Of a stretch of DNA of 64,000 nucleotides, positions 47,791 through 57,527 are shown piece after piece. Source of the stretch: Allochromatium vinosum DSM 180 (GTDB lineage Bacteria; Pseudomonadota; Gammaproteobacteria; Chromatiales; Chromatiaceae); contig NC_013851.1 in NCBI RefSeq assembly GCF_000025485.1, forward strand, positions 783,154 to 847,153, written 5' to 3'. Below the pieces are notes generated by a model. That model was not told where the DNA came from. It saw only the letters and a program-made list of their open reading frames with translations, and did not search any database. The position numbers and the translations under genes are program-made. How positions within the stretch are numbered: the stretch's first letter is position 1; each line of letters begins with the position of its first letter.

Positions 47791-48576
47791 TCAGTGCCCG
47801 ATCAGGCGTTTCAGGAAGCGTCCGAGACTGCTGGTGAGATTGGGTGTCTGGCCGTTGACCAGCCGGGTCGCGGCCTGCTCGATGCACCGGGCGCTCGTCG
47901 AGCCGGGGTTGAGGATCAGATGCGGTTTCTGCGCCAGGATGCTCTTCTCGATGAGACTGTCGACCGGGACATGGCCGACGAACTCGAGCGTGCCGTTCAT
48001 GAACCTGTCGGTCACGCCCGCCAGCCGGGTGGCCACCCGCTTGGCATCGGCGGGCGAGGGCGCGCAGTTGACCAACAGCTTGAGCGGCTTGGCCTCCTGC
48101 GCCAGGATGGTCTTGATGATGCCGTAAGCGTCGGTCAGCGAGGTCGGATGTGGCGTGGTGACGATCAGCACGTCATCGGCCGCCAGCACGAAACGCACGA
48201 CGTTGTCGCCGATGCCGGCGCCGGTGTCGATGATGAGAAAGTCATACCCATTGAGCGCCTCCAGATCCCGCATGACCTGCACGCGCTCGCGTTCCCCCAG
48301 GTCGGCCAGCTCGGCGATGCCGTTGGCCCCGGCGATGAGATCCAGTCCATAGGGCGTCGGGATCACGATCTGGGCCAAAGTCTTGTGGCCACGGATGACG
48401 TCATGGATGGTGTGCTTGGGGATGATCCCCAGCATCACGTTGAGATTGGCCAGCCCCAGATCGCCGTCGAGCAGCAGCACCTTGCGGCCCGCGCGCGCGA
48501 GTGCGATGCCCAGATTGATCGAGAGCGTGGTCTTGCCGACCCCGCCCTTGCCGGATGTGACACAGAGGGTACGCAT
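47791..48576 (-). CDS. MinD/FlhG (FleN)-like P-loop ATPase
   Basis: The 261-residue protein has the deviant Walker A 'TSGKGGVGKTTLSINLG' with both lysines, the switch motif 'LLLDGDLGLANLNVMLG' and 'FLIIDTGAGIGDNVVRFV'. These fit the MinD/FlhG branch: 'LDGDLGLANLNVMLG' is typical for FlhG/FleN, which sets flagellar number and place. It is far from flhF and flhA here and instead follows a SPOR protein and a defective ParA-like protein on the same strand, so a role with those two is possible. It ends with a basic, possibly membrane-binding tail. Confidence 0.85.
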   Translation of the reverse strand: MRTLCVTSGKGGVGKTTLSINLGIALARAGRKVLLLDGDLGLANLNVMLGIIPKHTIHDVIRGHKTLAQIVIPTPYGLDLIAGANGIAELADLGERERVQVMRDLEALNGYDFLIIDTGAGIGDNVVRFVLAADDVLIVTTPHPTSLTDAYGIIKTILAQEAKPLKLLVNCAPSPADAKRVATRLAGVTDRFMNGTLEFVGHVPVDSLIEKSILAQKPHLILNPGSTSARCIEQAATRLVNGQTPNLTSSLGRFLKRLIGH

Positions 48577-48589
48577 GAAACCTGCTTGA

Positions 48590-49522
48590 CTATCTCGTCG
48601 CTGGGGATGGGGATGTGTCGACGGGTGCTGACCCCGGCTCCGGCGATTCATCACCACGCACGACCAGACACTTCAGTCCGGTCGCCGCGCGCAGATCTTT
48701 GCACCAGACGCCGGCCTCCGCCCGGCTCGGCCAGTCGAGCGCCCGCAGTCGATAGAGGCCATTGGGACTCGCTTGGCTGATTGTCAGGGTCAGACCCGCG
48801 ACCCTGTCGCCATGGAAGCGCCGGAGGTCGTCGCGGTCGCGCTCGACCCTGGACAGCGAGCGGCCGGCCAGGAGCTGTACCTGCCAGCGTCCGCCGCTCG
48901 CCGACGGTGCAGCGGGGCCGGCGATCGTTTCCGATGCCGTCTCCAGGGGCGCGCGTCCCGTGTCTTCGCGCGACTCTTCACGGCTTGGAACAGGCGGTGC
49001 CACGGACACCGCTGGTGGCGTTTCCGGCATCGAGGATGGAGCGTCCTCGATGGTTCGGGTGTTCGGTGATGGGCTGTCCGGCATTCTCTCGGGCGCGGCA
49101 TCGAAGGATGTCGGCACCGGCTCGATCGACTCCGGCGCGACGGGCAGAGCTGGCGCGACCGGAATACTGGACTCATCGGGCGGCTCTACGGCTTGCGCTG
49201 ATTGCCGTGTCTGTGGCGCATCGTTCTCGACAGTGCTCGGAGCGGATTCGAAAGCGCCGGACTCGACGCGCGATTCCAGCAGTTTCAGCGCCTCCTGGAG
49301 TGAACAGGTGTCTGACTGCGCCACCTCGATGGGGCGGGGCAGCGGCTGAGTCGCCGGCGGCAGACGCTCCAGCCAGCGCGCCTCATCGCCGGTGGACGCC
49401 GCCGCCGGGCGTGGGAGCGGCTGAACCACATCGGCCCGGATCGATGTCAGGGGGACGCCGGACGCCAGGGTCAGTGCCAGGCTGGCCATGACGCCTCGGC
49501 TCAGTATGCCGTCGTGTGTCAT
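48590..49522 (-). CDS. Periplasmic SPOR-domain protein
   Basis: The 310-residue precursor has a signal peptide (about 1-30, ending 'TSIRA'), a long Pro/Ser/Glu-rich linker (about 75-220) and a C-terminal SPOR domain (about 225-297; 'GRWQVQLLAGRSLSRVERDR', 'GLYRLRALDWPSRAEAGVWC'). SPOR domains bind denuded glycan at sites of septal or polar wall growth. Its start overlaps the stop of the ParA-like gene by four bases (ATGA), which indicates coupled translation. The next gene is MinD/FlhG-like. Confidence 0.85.
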   Translation of the reverse strand: MTHDGILSRGVMASLALTLASGVPLTSIRADVVQPLPRPAAASTGDEARWLERLPPATQPLPRPIEVAQSDTCSLQEALKLLESRVESGAFESAPSTVENDAPQTRQSAQAVEPPDESSIPVAPALPVAPESIEPVPTSFDAAPERMPDSPSPNTRTIEDAPSSMPETPPAVSVAPPVPSREESREDTGRAPLETASETIAGPAAPSASGGRWQVQLLAGRSLSRVERDRDDLRRFHGDRVAGLTLTISQASPNGLYRLRALDWPSRAEAGVWCKDLRAATGLKCLVVRGDESPEPGSAPVDTSPSPATR

Positions 49523-50853
49523 GGGGCAACCTCCATCGATGGCAGTACGACCAGACACTCGGCCGATCCGCTTGACGCGGTGCGCTCGGCGCAGGCGATC
49601 AGGCGCGCGCGATTGGTCTCCAGCAGCCGTGCCGCCAGGAGCAGTTCGCGGTAGGCGCGTTCGTCGGCGCGCGCCAGGAGCCGGCTGCCGGCGTCCCACT
49701 GCCGTTCAGAGCCGATGAGACGCGCCGCCAGTTCTAGGCGTCGCTGTTCGTCGAGCCGCCAGGGCTGGAGCCAGACCGCCAGCGCCCCGACCAGCAGGAT
49801 CAGCGTCAGCATCAACCACATCGCACGGCCCGGACGCCAGTCGAGCGGGAAACGCTGCCGTGGCGCGGCGGCCTCGAACAGAACGCCGAGCGCCTCGGTA
49901 TCCTGATGACGCATGGCCTGCTCCGGATCATAGAGCCGTGACAGCGGGTCGAGCCGCCAGTTCTCGATGCCCTGAGCCAGACGTGCGCGATGGCGTTCCA
50001 GACGCTCGGCGCGCGCATGAGGGCGCCAGCCTCCGTCCGGGCGATCGCCCCGTTCACCCAGCATCAGCCACTCGGCGGTCAGGTTCAGATAGGCCTGACT
50101 GATCTCACGGGTCAGGGCGGACATCAGCAGCGGCTGGGTCGGTGTCTCGGCCTTGCTGAGTCGCGAGTCGAACGGGATCTCGGTGGACAGCGCCATGCGC
50201 CCATGTTCGAGTCGTACCTGAGTGATCAGATTCCTGGAGTTCAGGGTCGCGGTACGCAGGCCGATCAGCAGATAGAACCCGTACAGCGGCTGCCGGCGAC
50301 CGGCTCGCCACGCGTTGACCTGCTGGAGTAGTCTGGGGAGAGTGTCGAGTGTCGGGACATCGGCGGCGAGCGGCAGCAGGATGCGGTGCGCGGCGGTCAG
50401 GGCATTGCCGGTCAGGATGTCGAGCGACGGCGGGCAGTCCAGGATCACATGGTCGAAGTCGAGCGACAGATCGGGCAGGGTCGACAGCGCCTGACAGAGG
50501 CGCGTCAGCGAATCCTCATCCGTGCCGGGATCTGTGTCGAGCGCCGCCAGTTCAGGGCCGGCCGGGGCCAGATAGAGCTGGGGGATCTTGGTGGCGGCGA
50601 TCATGTCGCGCCTGACGGCCCGTTCGCGCAGCACGCGCTCGGTACCGCCGCGCTCGTGTCCCGCCACGCCCATGGTCCGGCTGGCGCCGCCCTCCGGGTC
50701 GAGATCCAGCAACAGCACCGAGCGTCCGGCGGCGGCCAGTCCCATGGCGAGATTGACGGCGGTCGTGGTGGCACCTACGCCCGCGCGCTGACCGAAGACG
50801 GCGACGATCTCGGGCGTGGGGTCTGTTGATTCGGATCTCTGCGTGCGTGTCAT
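49519..50853 (-). CDS. Membrane-anchored ParA/BcsQ-like protein without P-loop lysine
   Basis: The 444-residue protein has a ParA-type N-terminal domain: 'LLLDLDPEGGASRTMGV', 'VILDCPPSLDILTGNALT' and 'LIGLRTATLNSRNLITQV'. The Walker A region reads 'FGQRAGVGATTTAVNLA', so the signature Lys is Arg23 and the P-loop Lys is Ala28. ATP hydrolysis is therefore unlikely. BcsQ/YhjQ proteins also have altered P-loops. A single transmembrane helix (about 345-364, 'MWLMLTLILLVGALAVWLQP') places an 80-residue Arg/Ala-rich helical C-terminus in the periplasm. It is coupled to the SPOR gene. No cellulose synthase genes are nearby. Confidence 0.82.
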   Translation of the reverse strand: MTRTQRSESTDPTPEIVAVFGQRAGVGATTTAVNLAMGLAAAGRSVLLLDLDPEGGASRTMGVAGHERGGTERVLRERAVRRDMIAATKIPQLYLAPAGPELAALDTDPGTDEDSLTRLCQALSTLPDLSLDFDHVILDCPPSLDILTGNALTAAHRILLPLAADVPTLDTLPRLLQQVNAWRAGRRQPLYGFYLLIGLRTATLNSRNLITQVRLEHGRMALSTEIPFDSRLSKAETPTQPLLMSALTREISQAYLNLTAEWLMLGERGDRPDGGWRPHARAERLERHRARLAQGIENWRLDPLSRLYDPEQAMRHQDTEALGVLFEAAAPRQRFPLDWRPGRAMWLMLTLILLVGALAVWLQPWRLDEQRRLELAARLIGSERQWDAGSRLLARADERAYRELLLAARLLETNRARLIACAERTASSGSAECLVVLPSMEVAP

Positions 50854-50870
50854 GCTCTGGCGCTCCTGGC

Positions 50871-51734
50871 TCAGCCTTCTCCACCGCGCGACACCCGCGC
50901 GAGGAACCAGTCCAGCCCGCTGGTCGGCAGCAGACGCTTGAGCGTGCCGAGCAGATGGGTGGGGAAGGTGACATAATACCGCGCCCGCGGGCGCGGACTC
51001 TCCAGGGCATGGATGAGCTTGGCGCAGACCGCTTCCGGCCCGAGGGTGAAGGGCTGGGCCGGACCCTCCTTGGTCAGACGCGACTCGGCCCGGCGGTAGG
51101 CGTCGCGATGGACGCTCGCCTCGCGGTCGATGTTGGACCGGAAGGCGCGATGCGCGTTGTCGCGGAAGCGGCTGAGGATCGGCCCCGGCTCGATCAGTGA
51201 GACCGAGATCCCCGAACCGCGCAGCTCCAGCCGCAGGGTGTCGGTCAGACCTTCGAGCGCGTACTTGCTGGCGACATAGGCACCGCGATAGGGCAGGGGA
51301 ATGAAACCGAGGATGGAGCTGTTCTGCACGATTCGTCCCCGACCCTGGCGGCGCATGAGCGGGATGACGCGACAGGTCAGGTCGTGCCAGCCGAGCAGGT
51401 TGGTTTCGAGCTGGGCGCGCAGCACATCGCGGCTCAGATCCTCGACCGCGCCCGGCTGGCCGTAGGCGCCGTTGTTGAACAGCGCGTCGAGCCGTCCGCC
51501 GGTCAGCTCCAGCGCGCGTTCCAGTGCCGCGCCGATGCTCGCCGGGTCGTCCAGATCCAGTCGCACCGCGCTCAGTCCCTCCGCTTCGAGTCGGGCGACG
51601 TCCTCGGGCCGGCGCGCCGAAGCGATCACCTGCCAGCCGCGCCGTGCCAGTTCATGCGCGCAATGGTGGCCGATCCCGCTGGAGCAGCCGGTGATGAGGA
51701 TGGAACGGGGGCGGGTGGTCGCGTTCGGGGGCAT
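50871..51734 (-). CDS. Short-chain dehydrogenase/reductase
   Basis: The 287-residue protein has the Rossmann motif 'ITGCSSGIGHHCAHEL', the 'FNNGAYG' motif and the catalytic Ser and 'YVASK' (Tyr-x3-Lys). It is a classical SDR; the substrate is not evident. It lies 17 bases before the ParA-like gene on the same strand and may be the first gene of that run, though an unrelated role is as likely. Confidence 0.9.
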   Translation of the reverse strand: MPPNATTRPRSILITGCSSGIGHHCAHELARRGWQVIASARRPEDVARLEAEGLSAVRLDLDDPASIGAALERALELTGGRLDALFNNGAYGQPGAVEDLSRDVLRAQLETNLLGWHDLTCRVIPLMRRQGRGRIVQNSSILGFIPLPYRGAYVASKYALEGLTDTLRLELRGSGISVSLIEPGPILSRFRDNAHRAFRSNIDREASVHRDAYRRAESRLTKEGPAQPFTLGPEAVCAKLIHALESPRPRARYYVTFPTHLLGTLKRLLPTSGLDWFLARVSRGGEG

Positions 51735-51934
51735 CGGAGCGTCTGAACCTTGAGTGACGAGGGGCCGGGTGGCGCACGAACGAGCGTCGAGCGCAGCGGA
51801 AGCCTTCAGGGGAGAGCATTAACGCCAATCTGGCCCTGTCACGCAACCGGATTTGATTTTGCCGGCGCGATCCGCATCTGGGGCGCCGTCGAAAACGTCA
51901 TGTCATCATTCATTGCGAATTGTGAGGAAAAACG

Positions 51935-52240
51935 ATGCCAATCTACGAATATCGCTGCGAACACTGTGGTCATGAGCTGGAGAAGATGCAGAAGATCAGC
52001 GACGCGCCGCTGACCGACTGCCCGGAGTGCGGCCAGCCTGCCCTCAAGAAGCTGATCTCGGCGGCCGGTTTCCGCCTCAAGGGCGGCGGCTGGTACGAGA
52101 CCGACTTCAAGAAGTCCGGCGACAAAAAGAAGAATCTGCACGACGGCGGCGGCGAGAAGAAGGACTCGGCGTCCAAGCCGGACAGCTCCAGCGGTAGCGG
52201 CGCGGCCAAGAGCGATACGGCCGCCAAGAGCGCCGCCTGA
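51935..52240 (+). CDS. FmdB-family zinc ribbon protein
   Basis: The 101-residue protein starts with the FmdB pattern 'MPIYEYRCEHCGHELEKMQK' and a second Cys pair 'CPECGQPALKKLIS', so it has a zinc ribbon. A disordered Lys/Ser/Ala-rich tail follows (residues 60-101). The family is widespread and often lies next to aspS, as it does here (with one gene between). Function is unknown. Confidence 0.93.
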   Translation: MPIYEYRCEHCGHELEKMQKISDAPLTDCPECGQPALKKLISAAGFRLKGGGWYETDFKKSGDKKKNLHDGGGEKKDSASKPDSSSGSGAAKSDTAAKSAA

Positions 52241-52264
52241 GCCGGAGATGGCCGGGTACGGCAT

Positions 52265-53254
52265 TCAGGATTCGACCAGGGTCTCAGCCAGTCCGCTCAG
52301 GCTCAGCGGCGCACAGCCCTCGGCCTTGTTGTTGGCGATGACATAGACCTCGCGTCCGGCGCTCAGCGCGGCGGAGACGAGCCGGGCAATCCGGTCGCGT
52401 GCGGTCGGATCCGGCTCGCGCAGTCGGTCGAAGGGTTGATAGAGCGTGCGGGCCTCGGTGTAACCGCGATTGGCGCGCAGCATCCAGCGCAACACCAATG
52501 GACCGGGTGGAAGATCGGCGAACAGCGCCTGCTGCCGATCGAGCGCGGGCAGGCGCGGATGCAGACTGAGTGCGGCCTGGGCGCCGCCGTGACGCAGGGC
52601 CTCGACCAGATCGCGCGTCAGCAACTCCCGATCGCGCACCTCGACGGCATAACAGGGTCCGGTCGGCAGACGACGCAGGAAGCGGTAGAGATCCTCGGCA
52701 AAGCGGCGCGGGTTGGTGGTGATCGTCTCGCCGAGCGGCGGAAACTGGAGCAGCAGCACACCGCCAAGCATCCCCAGCCCCTCGATGAAGGGCCGGACCG
52801 ACTGCTCGGTCGCCCGCCCAGGGTCGAGAAAACCGGGATTCGCTTCGACCGGACGCCCGCCGTCGGCACGCACGACGGCATCGGTGATCGCCGCCGGCAT
52901 CTTGACCAGAAAGCGGAAATCTTCCGGAACCTGCCCGGCATAGGCGCGCAGGCGTTCGGTCGGCACAGGCGCGTGGTAGGCGCTGTCGACGCCGACGGTG
53001 CGCAGCAGCGGATGCTGGGCATAGGCGTGCAGCCCATGCCGCGACAGGGCGCGCGGATTGGCCGTCGGCGCATAGATCAGCCCGAGCCAGCCCGGAAACG
53101 ACCAGGACGAGGTGCCGAGCCTCAGCCGATCGGGCAGGACATCCGCGAGTGCACGCGCCTGGGTCCAGGCGTCGCGCGCCGGCTCGACGGATACCGGCTC
53201 GGGAGCGGCGTCCGGCGTGCCCGCGAACAGATCCAGTTGGTTCGATGACTTCAT
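52265..53254 (-). CDS. DUF72 (YecE-like) protein
   Basis: The 329-residue protein matches DUF72: 'LRLGTSSWSFPGWLGLIYAP' near residue 40, 'LLRTVGVDSAYHAPVPTERL', 'FRFLVKMPAAITDAV', and a C-terminal 'EVYVIANNKAEGCAPLSLSG', the usual end motif. The fold is a TIM-like barrel; function is not established. ATG 53254 is chosen since the family begins close to 'LRLGTSSW'. It is convergent with the FmdB-family gene and divergent from aspS. Confidence 0.9.
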   Translation of the reverse strand: MKSSNQLDLFAGTPDAAPEPVSVEPARDAWTQARALADVLPDRLRLGTSSWSFPGWLGLIYAPTANPRALSRHGLHAYAQHPLLRTVGVDSAYHAPVPTERLRAYAGQVPEDFRFLVKMPAAITDAVVRADGGRPVEANPGFLDPGRATEQSVRPFIEGLGMLGGVLLLQFPPLGETITTNPRRFAEDLYRFLRRLPTGPCYAVEVRDRELLTRDLVEALRHGGAQAALSLHPRLPALDRQQALFADLPPGPLVLRWMLRANRGYTEARTLYQPFDRLREPDPTARDRIARLVSAALSAGREVYVIANNKAEGCAPLSLSGLAETLVES

Positions 53255-53402
53255 GCGTTCATGATCCCATACAGATGGTCGATTCCGGTCCGCCCTTGCG
53301 CTAAACCGTTGCGACCAGTAATCTTTCACGCTTTTTCATGATGGTTCCGGCCCTGTTCGCGCCGGGTCCGTCCACCTTAGAACAAGACGGGGCGATAGAG
53401 CG

Positions 53403-55181
53403 ATGCGCACGCAGTATTGTGGGGATTTGAACAGCCAGCATACAGGCCAGGAGGTCGTCCTCTGCGGCTGGGTGCAGCGCCGGCGCGACCACGGCGGGGT
53501 TATCTTCATCGACCTGCGCGACCGCGAGGGTCTGGTCCAGGTGGTGTTCGACCCGGATCGTGCCGAGGTGTTTGCGCGCGCCGAACAGGTGCGCAGCGAA
53601 TACGTGCTCAAGATCACCGGACGGGTGCGTCCGCGTCCCGAGGGGACGATCAACCCGGATCTCTCGACCGGCGAGATCGAGATCCTGGGACTCGACCTGG
53701 AGATCCTGAACGCTGCCGAGACCCCGCCGATCCAGCTCGACAGCCATGCGGCGGACGCCTCCGAGGAACTGCGTCTGCGCTATCGCTATCTGGATCTGCG
53801 CCGTCCCGAGATGCAGGCGCGTCTGCGCACCCGCAGCCGTGTCACCCAGGCGATGCGCCGTTTCCTCGACGAGCGCGGCTTCCTCGACATCGAGACGCCC
53901 ATTCTGACCAAGTCCACGCCCGAGGGCGCGCGCGACTATCTGGTGCCCAGCCGCACCCATCCCGGCGAGTTCTTCGCCCTGCCGCAGTCGCCCCAGCTCT
54001 TCAAGCAGTTGCTGATGATGTCGGGCCTGGATCGCTACTATCAGATCGCCCGTTGCTTCCGCGACGAGGATCTGCGCGCCGATCGTCAGCCCGAGTTCAC
54101 CCAGCTCGACATCGAGGTCTCGTTCATGAGCGAGGACGAGCTGATGGGGCTGATGGAGGGCATGATCCGTAGCCTGTTCAGCGAGGTGATCGGCGTCGAA
54201 CTGCCCGATCCCTTCCCGCGCCTGACCTATGCCGAGGCCATGCGCCGCTTCGGCTCCGACCGGCCCGATCTGCGCGTGCCGCTGGAGCTGATCGATGTCG
54301 CCGATCTCATGGACGGTGTCGACTTCCAGGTCTTCGCCGGTCCGGCCAAGGATCCCGAGGGGCGCGTGGTCGCGCTGCGTCTGCCCAAGGGCGGCGAACT
54401 CTCGCGCAAGGAGATCGACGGCTACACCCAGTTCGTCGGCATCTATGGCGCCAAGGGTCTGGCCTATATCAAGGTCAACGAGTGGGCGGCCAAGGGGCGC
54501 GAGGGGCTGCAATCGCCGATCCTCAAGTTCCTGCCCGATGCGACGGTCGAAGGCATCATGGCCCGCACTGGAGCCGTGGACGGCGATCTGATCTTCTTCG
54601 GCGCCGACAAGGCGCGTGTGGTCAACGAGTCGATCGGCGCCCTGCGCGTCAAGCTCGGCCAGGATCGCGGCTTGCTGGAAGGCGAGTGGCGTCCGCTGTG
54701 GGTGGTCGACTTCCCGATGTTCGAGCACGACCCGGCCAACGGGCGCTGGGTGGCGCTGCATCATCCCTTCACCGCGCCCAAGGACGAGCACCTCGGCCTG
54801 CTGGAGAGCGATCCGGGCGCCTGTCTCTCGCGCGCCTATGACATGGTCTTGAACGGCACGGAGCTTGGCGGCGGCTCGATCCGTATCCATCGCGATGCGG
54901 TGCAGCGTCAGGTGTTCAAGCTCCTGAACATCAGCGACGAGCAGGCCGAGGAGCGCTTCGGCTTCCTGCTCAAGGCGCTGCGCTTCGGCTGCCCGCCGCA
55001 CGGTGGTCTGGCCTTCGGTCTGGACCGGCTGGTGATGCTGATGACGGGCGCCGGCTCCATCCGCGACGTCATGGCCTTCCCCAAGACCCAGACGGCGGCC
55101 TGTCTGCTCACCGACGCCCCCTCGACCGTCGACGAGGCCCAGCTCAAGGAACTGTCGCTGCGGCTGCGGACACGCGCTTGA
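53403..55181 (+). CDS. aspS: Aspartyl-tRNA synthetase
   Basis: AspRS charges tRNA-Asp (and maybe tRNA-Asn if asparagine is made by transamidation). The 592-residue protein has an OB-fold anticodon-binding domain ('[20 protein letters not shown]'), the class II motif 2 ('[20 protein letters not shown]'), the bacterial insertion domain and motif 3 ('[20 protein letters not shown]'). The start 'MRTQYCGDL' matches bacterial AspRS. Confidence 0.98.
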   Translation: MRTQYCGDLNSQHTGQEVVLCGWVQRRRDHGGVIFIDLRDREGLVQVVFDPDRAEVFARAEQVRSEYVLKITGRVRPRPEGTINPDLSTGEIEILGLDLEILNAAETPPIQLDSHAADASEELRLRYRYLDLRRPEMQARLRTRSRVTQAMRRFLDERGFLDIETPILTKSTPEGARDYLVPSRTHPGEFFALPQSPQLFKQLLMMSGLDRYYQIARCFRDEDLRADRQPEFTQLDIEVSFMSEDELMGLMEGMIRSLFSEVIGVELPDPFPRLTYAEAMRRFGSDRPDLRVPLELIDVADLMDGVDFQVFAGPAKDPEGRVVALRLPKGGELSRKEIDGYTQFVGIYGAKGLAYIKVNEWAAKGREGLQSPILKFLPDATVEGIMARTGAVDGDLIFFGADKARVVNESIGALRVKLGQDRGLLEGEWRPLWVVDFPMFEHDPANGRWVALHHPFTAPKDEHLGLLESDPGACLSRAYDMVLNGTELGGGSIRIHRDAVQRQVFKLLNISDEQAEERFGFLLKALRFGCPPHGGLAFGLDRLVMLMTGAGSIRDVMAFPKTQTAACLLTDAPSTVDEAQLKELSLRLRTRA

Positions 55182-55630
55182 GCCGCACCGAACGCAAGCG
55201 GGCGCAGTCGGCGCTGGTCGTCGTCTGCACCCGTGGCGGCGAGTTCCTGCTGATGCGCCGCACGCGCCCGGCCGGGTTCTGGCAGTCGGTCACGGGCAGT
55301 CTCGCGCCCGGCGAGACGCCCCGGCACGCGGCCGTGCGCGAGGTCTGGGAAGAGACCGGACTGCGTGCCGGCGGGGCGCTGATCGATCTGCGTCAGTCGG
55401 TGCTGTTTCCGATCATCCCCGCCTGGCGTCATCGCTACGCGCCCAACGTCTGCTTCAACCGCGAATATCGCTTCGCCCTGGTGCTGGACTCACGGCGGCT
55501 GGTGCGGCTCAACCCGCGCGAGCATCTCGAATACCGCTGGCTCCCGGCCCGCGAGGCCGCCGAGCTGACCGGCTCCTGGACCAACCGCGAGACCATCGAA
55601 GCGGTCGAGGCGCGTCGGGCGTGGCTTTGA
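55178..55630 (+). CDS. nudB: Dihydroneopterin triphosphate diphosphatase (Nudix)
   Basis: NudB removes pyrophosphate from dihydroneopterin triphosphate in folate synthesis. The 150-residue protein has the Nudix box '[20 protein letters not shown]' followed by TG. Its start is TTG 55178, overlapping the aspS stop (TTGA), so translation is coupled. The aspS-nudB order is also known in enterobacteria. Confidence 0.9.
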   Translation: MSRTERKRAQSALVVVCTRGGEFLLMRRTRPAGFWQSVTGSLAPGETPRHAAVREVWEETGLRAGGALIDLRQSVLFPIIPAWRHRYAPNVCFNREYRFALVLDSRRLVRLNPREHLEYRWLPAREAAELTGSWTNRETIEAVEARRAWL

Positions 55631-55708
55631 GCCTTCGGGCGGTCGCCCCCATCTCCCGTCGACCGCCCGGAGCCTGACCCAACAACCCGCGAACCTCTCG
55701 ACCCATCC

Positions 55709-57496
55709 ATGCGCGACATCAAAGCCAACCTCGTCGACCGACCCGCCACCCGCAATCTGGCCGCGCTCAAGCGGCTGCTCCAGTTCGCCTGGCCCTATCG
55801 GCGTCGGCTGGCGCTGGCGCTGGTCGCGCTGCTGATCGCGGCCGGTTCGGTGCTCGCCTTCGGTCAGGTGATCCGGGTCGTGGTCGATTCGGGACTCGGC
55901 ACCGGCTCGGTCGAGGCGCTCGATCGGTCGCTGATGCTGTTTCTGTTCGTGGTCGTGCTCACGGCGGCGGCGATGATGGTTCGCAGCTATCTGCTCAACT
56001 GGCTCGGCGAGCGGGTGGTGGCCGACATCCGTCAGGCCGTCTTCGAGCGGGTGCTGGCACTGGATGTGGCCTTCTTCGAGACCACGCGCACTGGCGAGGT
56101 CATTTCGCGGTTGACCAGCGACACGGCCATTCTGCAAGTGGTGGTCGGCTCGACCCTGGCGATGGCGATCCGCACGACGCTGCTGATCATCGGCGGCGTG
56201 CTGATGCTGGCGATCACCAGCCCCGGACTCACCGGGCTGGTGCTGGCCGGACTGCCGGTCGTCATCGTTCCGGTCTGGATCTTCGGGCGGCGCGTGCGGC
56301 GGCTCTCGCGCGCCAGTCAGGACCGGGTCGCCGATGTGGGCGCCTATGTCGATGAGGTCATCCACGGCATCCGCACCGTGCAGGCGTTCTGTCACGAGCC
56401 GATCGACAGTCGCCGCTACGGCGATCAGGTCGAGGCGGCGTTCGATGTGGCCATGAGCCGCTCGCTGTCGAGCGCGGCGCTGTCGGGGATCGCGACCCTG
56501 CTGACCTTCGGGGCCATCGGCGTGGTGCTCTGGGTCGGCGGACATCGGGTGCTGGAAGGTACTCTGAGCGGCGGTGAACTCTCGGCGTTTCTGTTCTATG
56601 CCATCGTGGTCGCCGGGGCCGTGGGGTCGCTGAGCGATCTGACCGGGCAACTGTTGCGCGGTGCTGGAGCCAGCGAACGGTTGATGGAGCTGTTGGAGAT
56701 CCAGCCGGCGATCCTGCCGCCCGCCGCGCCCGAGCCGCTGCCCGAGCCGTCGCGCGGTCGGATCGAGTTGCGCGGGGTGCGTTTCGTCTATCCCTCGCGA
56801 CCGGATACGCCGGCGCTTGATGGGCTGGATCTGACGGTCGAGCCGGGCGAGCGGCTGGCGCTGGTCGGCCCCTCGGGGGCGGGCAAGTCGACGCTGTTCC
56901 AGTTGCTGCTGCGTTTCTATGATCCGGCGGCGGGGAGTCTGCTGTTCGATGGGGTCGACATTCGTCGGCTCGATCCGCGCGATCTGCGCAGTCGCATCGC
57001 GCTGGTGCCGCAGGAACCGGTGATCTTCGGCGCCAGCGCCTGGGAGAACATCCGCTATGGTCTGGAGAGCGCGAGCGATGAGGACGTGCGCCGTGCGGCT
57101 GAAGCCGCTCATGCGCTCGAGTTCATCGAACGGCTACCGCAGGGTTTCGACACCCATCTGGGCGAGCGCGGCGTGCGGCTCTCGGGCGGCGAGCGTCAGC
57201 GCATCGCCATCGCCCGCACGCTCCTGCGCGATCCGGCGCTGCTGCTGCTCGACGAGGCCACCAGCGCGCTCGATGCCGAGAGCGAGCGTCTGGTGCAGGA
57301 GGCGCTCGAAACCCTCATGCACGGCCGGACCAGCATCGTCATCGCTCATCGGCTTGCCACGGTGCGCAATGCCGATCGGATTCTGGTGATCGATCAGGGC
57401 CGGATCGTGGCCGCAGGGCGGCATGATGAGCTCATGGCTCAAGGTGAGCTTTATGCGCGATTGGCGGCGCTTCAGTTTCAGGAGCCGTGCGGCTGA
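55709..57496 (+). CDS. ABC exporter (fused membrane and ATP-binding domains)
   Basis: The 595-residue half-transporter has about six transmembrane segments (residues 25-310) and an ATP-binding domain: Walker A 'VGPSGAGKSTLFQLLLRFYD', signature 'RLSGGERQRIAIAR', Walker B 'LLLLDEATSALDAE' and the H-loop 'IVIAHRLATVRNA'. It belongs to the ABCB-type exporters, near MsbA and multidrug half-transporters. The substrate is unknown. It lies 78 bases after nudB and ends near the convergent hybrid kinase gene. Confidence 0.92.
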   Translation: MRDIKANLVDRPATRNLAALKRLLQFAWPYRRRLALALVALLIAAGSVLAFGQVIRVVVDSGLGTGSVEALDRSLMLFLFVVVLTAAAMMVRSYLLNWLGERVVADIRQAVFERVLALDVAFFETTRTGEVISRLTSDTAILQVVVGSTLAMAIRTTLLIIGGVLMLAITSPGLTGLVLAGLPVVIVPVWIFGRRVRRLSRASQDRVADVGAYVDEVIHGIRTVQAFCHEPIDSRRYGDQVEAAFDVAMSRSLSSAALSGIATLLTFGAIGVVLWVGGHRVLEGTLSGGELSAFLFYAIVVAGAVGSLSDLTGQLLRGAGASERLMELLEIQPAILPPAAPEPLPEPSRGRIELRGVRFVYPSRPDTPALDGLDLTVEPGERLALVGPSGAGKSTLFQLLLRFYDPAAGSLLFDGVDIRRLDPRDLRSRIALVPQEPVIFGASAWENIRYGLESASDEDVRRAAEAAHALEFIERLPQGFDTHLGERGVRLSGGERQRIAIARTLLRDPALLLLDEATSALDAESERLVQEALETLMHGRTSIVIAHRLATVRNADRILVIDQGRIVAAGRHDELMAQGELYARLAALQFQEPCG

Positions 57497-57527
57497 ATCC
57501 CTGCCGCGCGACGATCCGGTACGGGCT

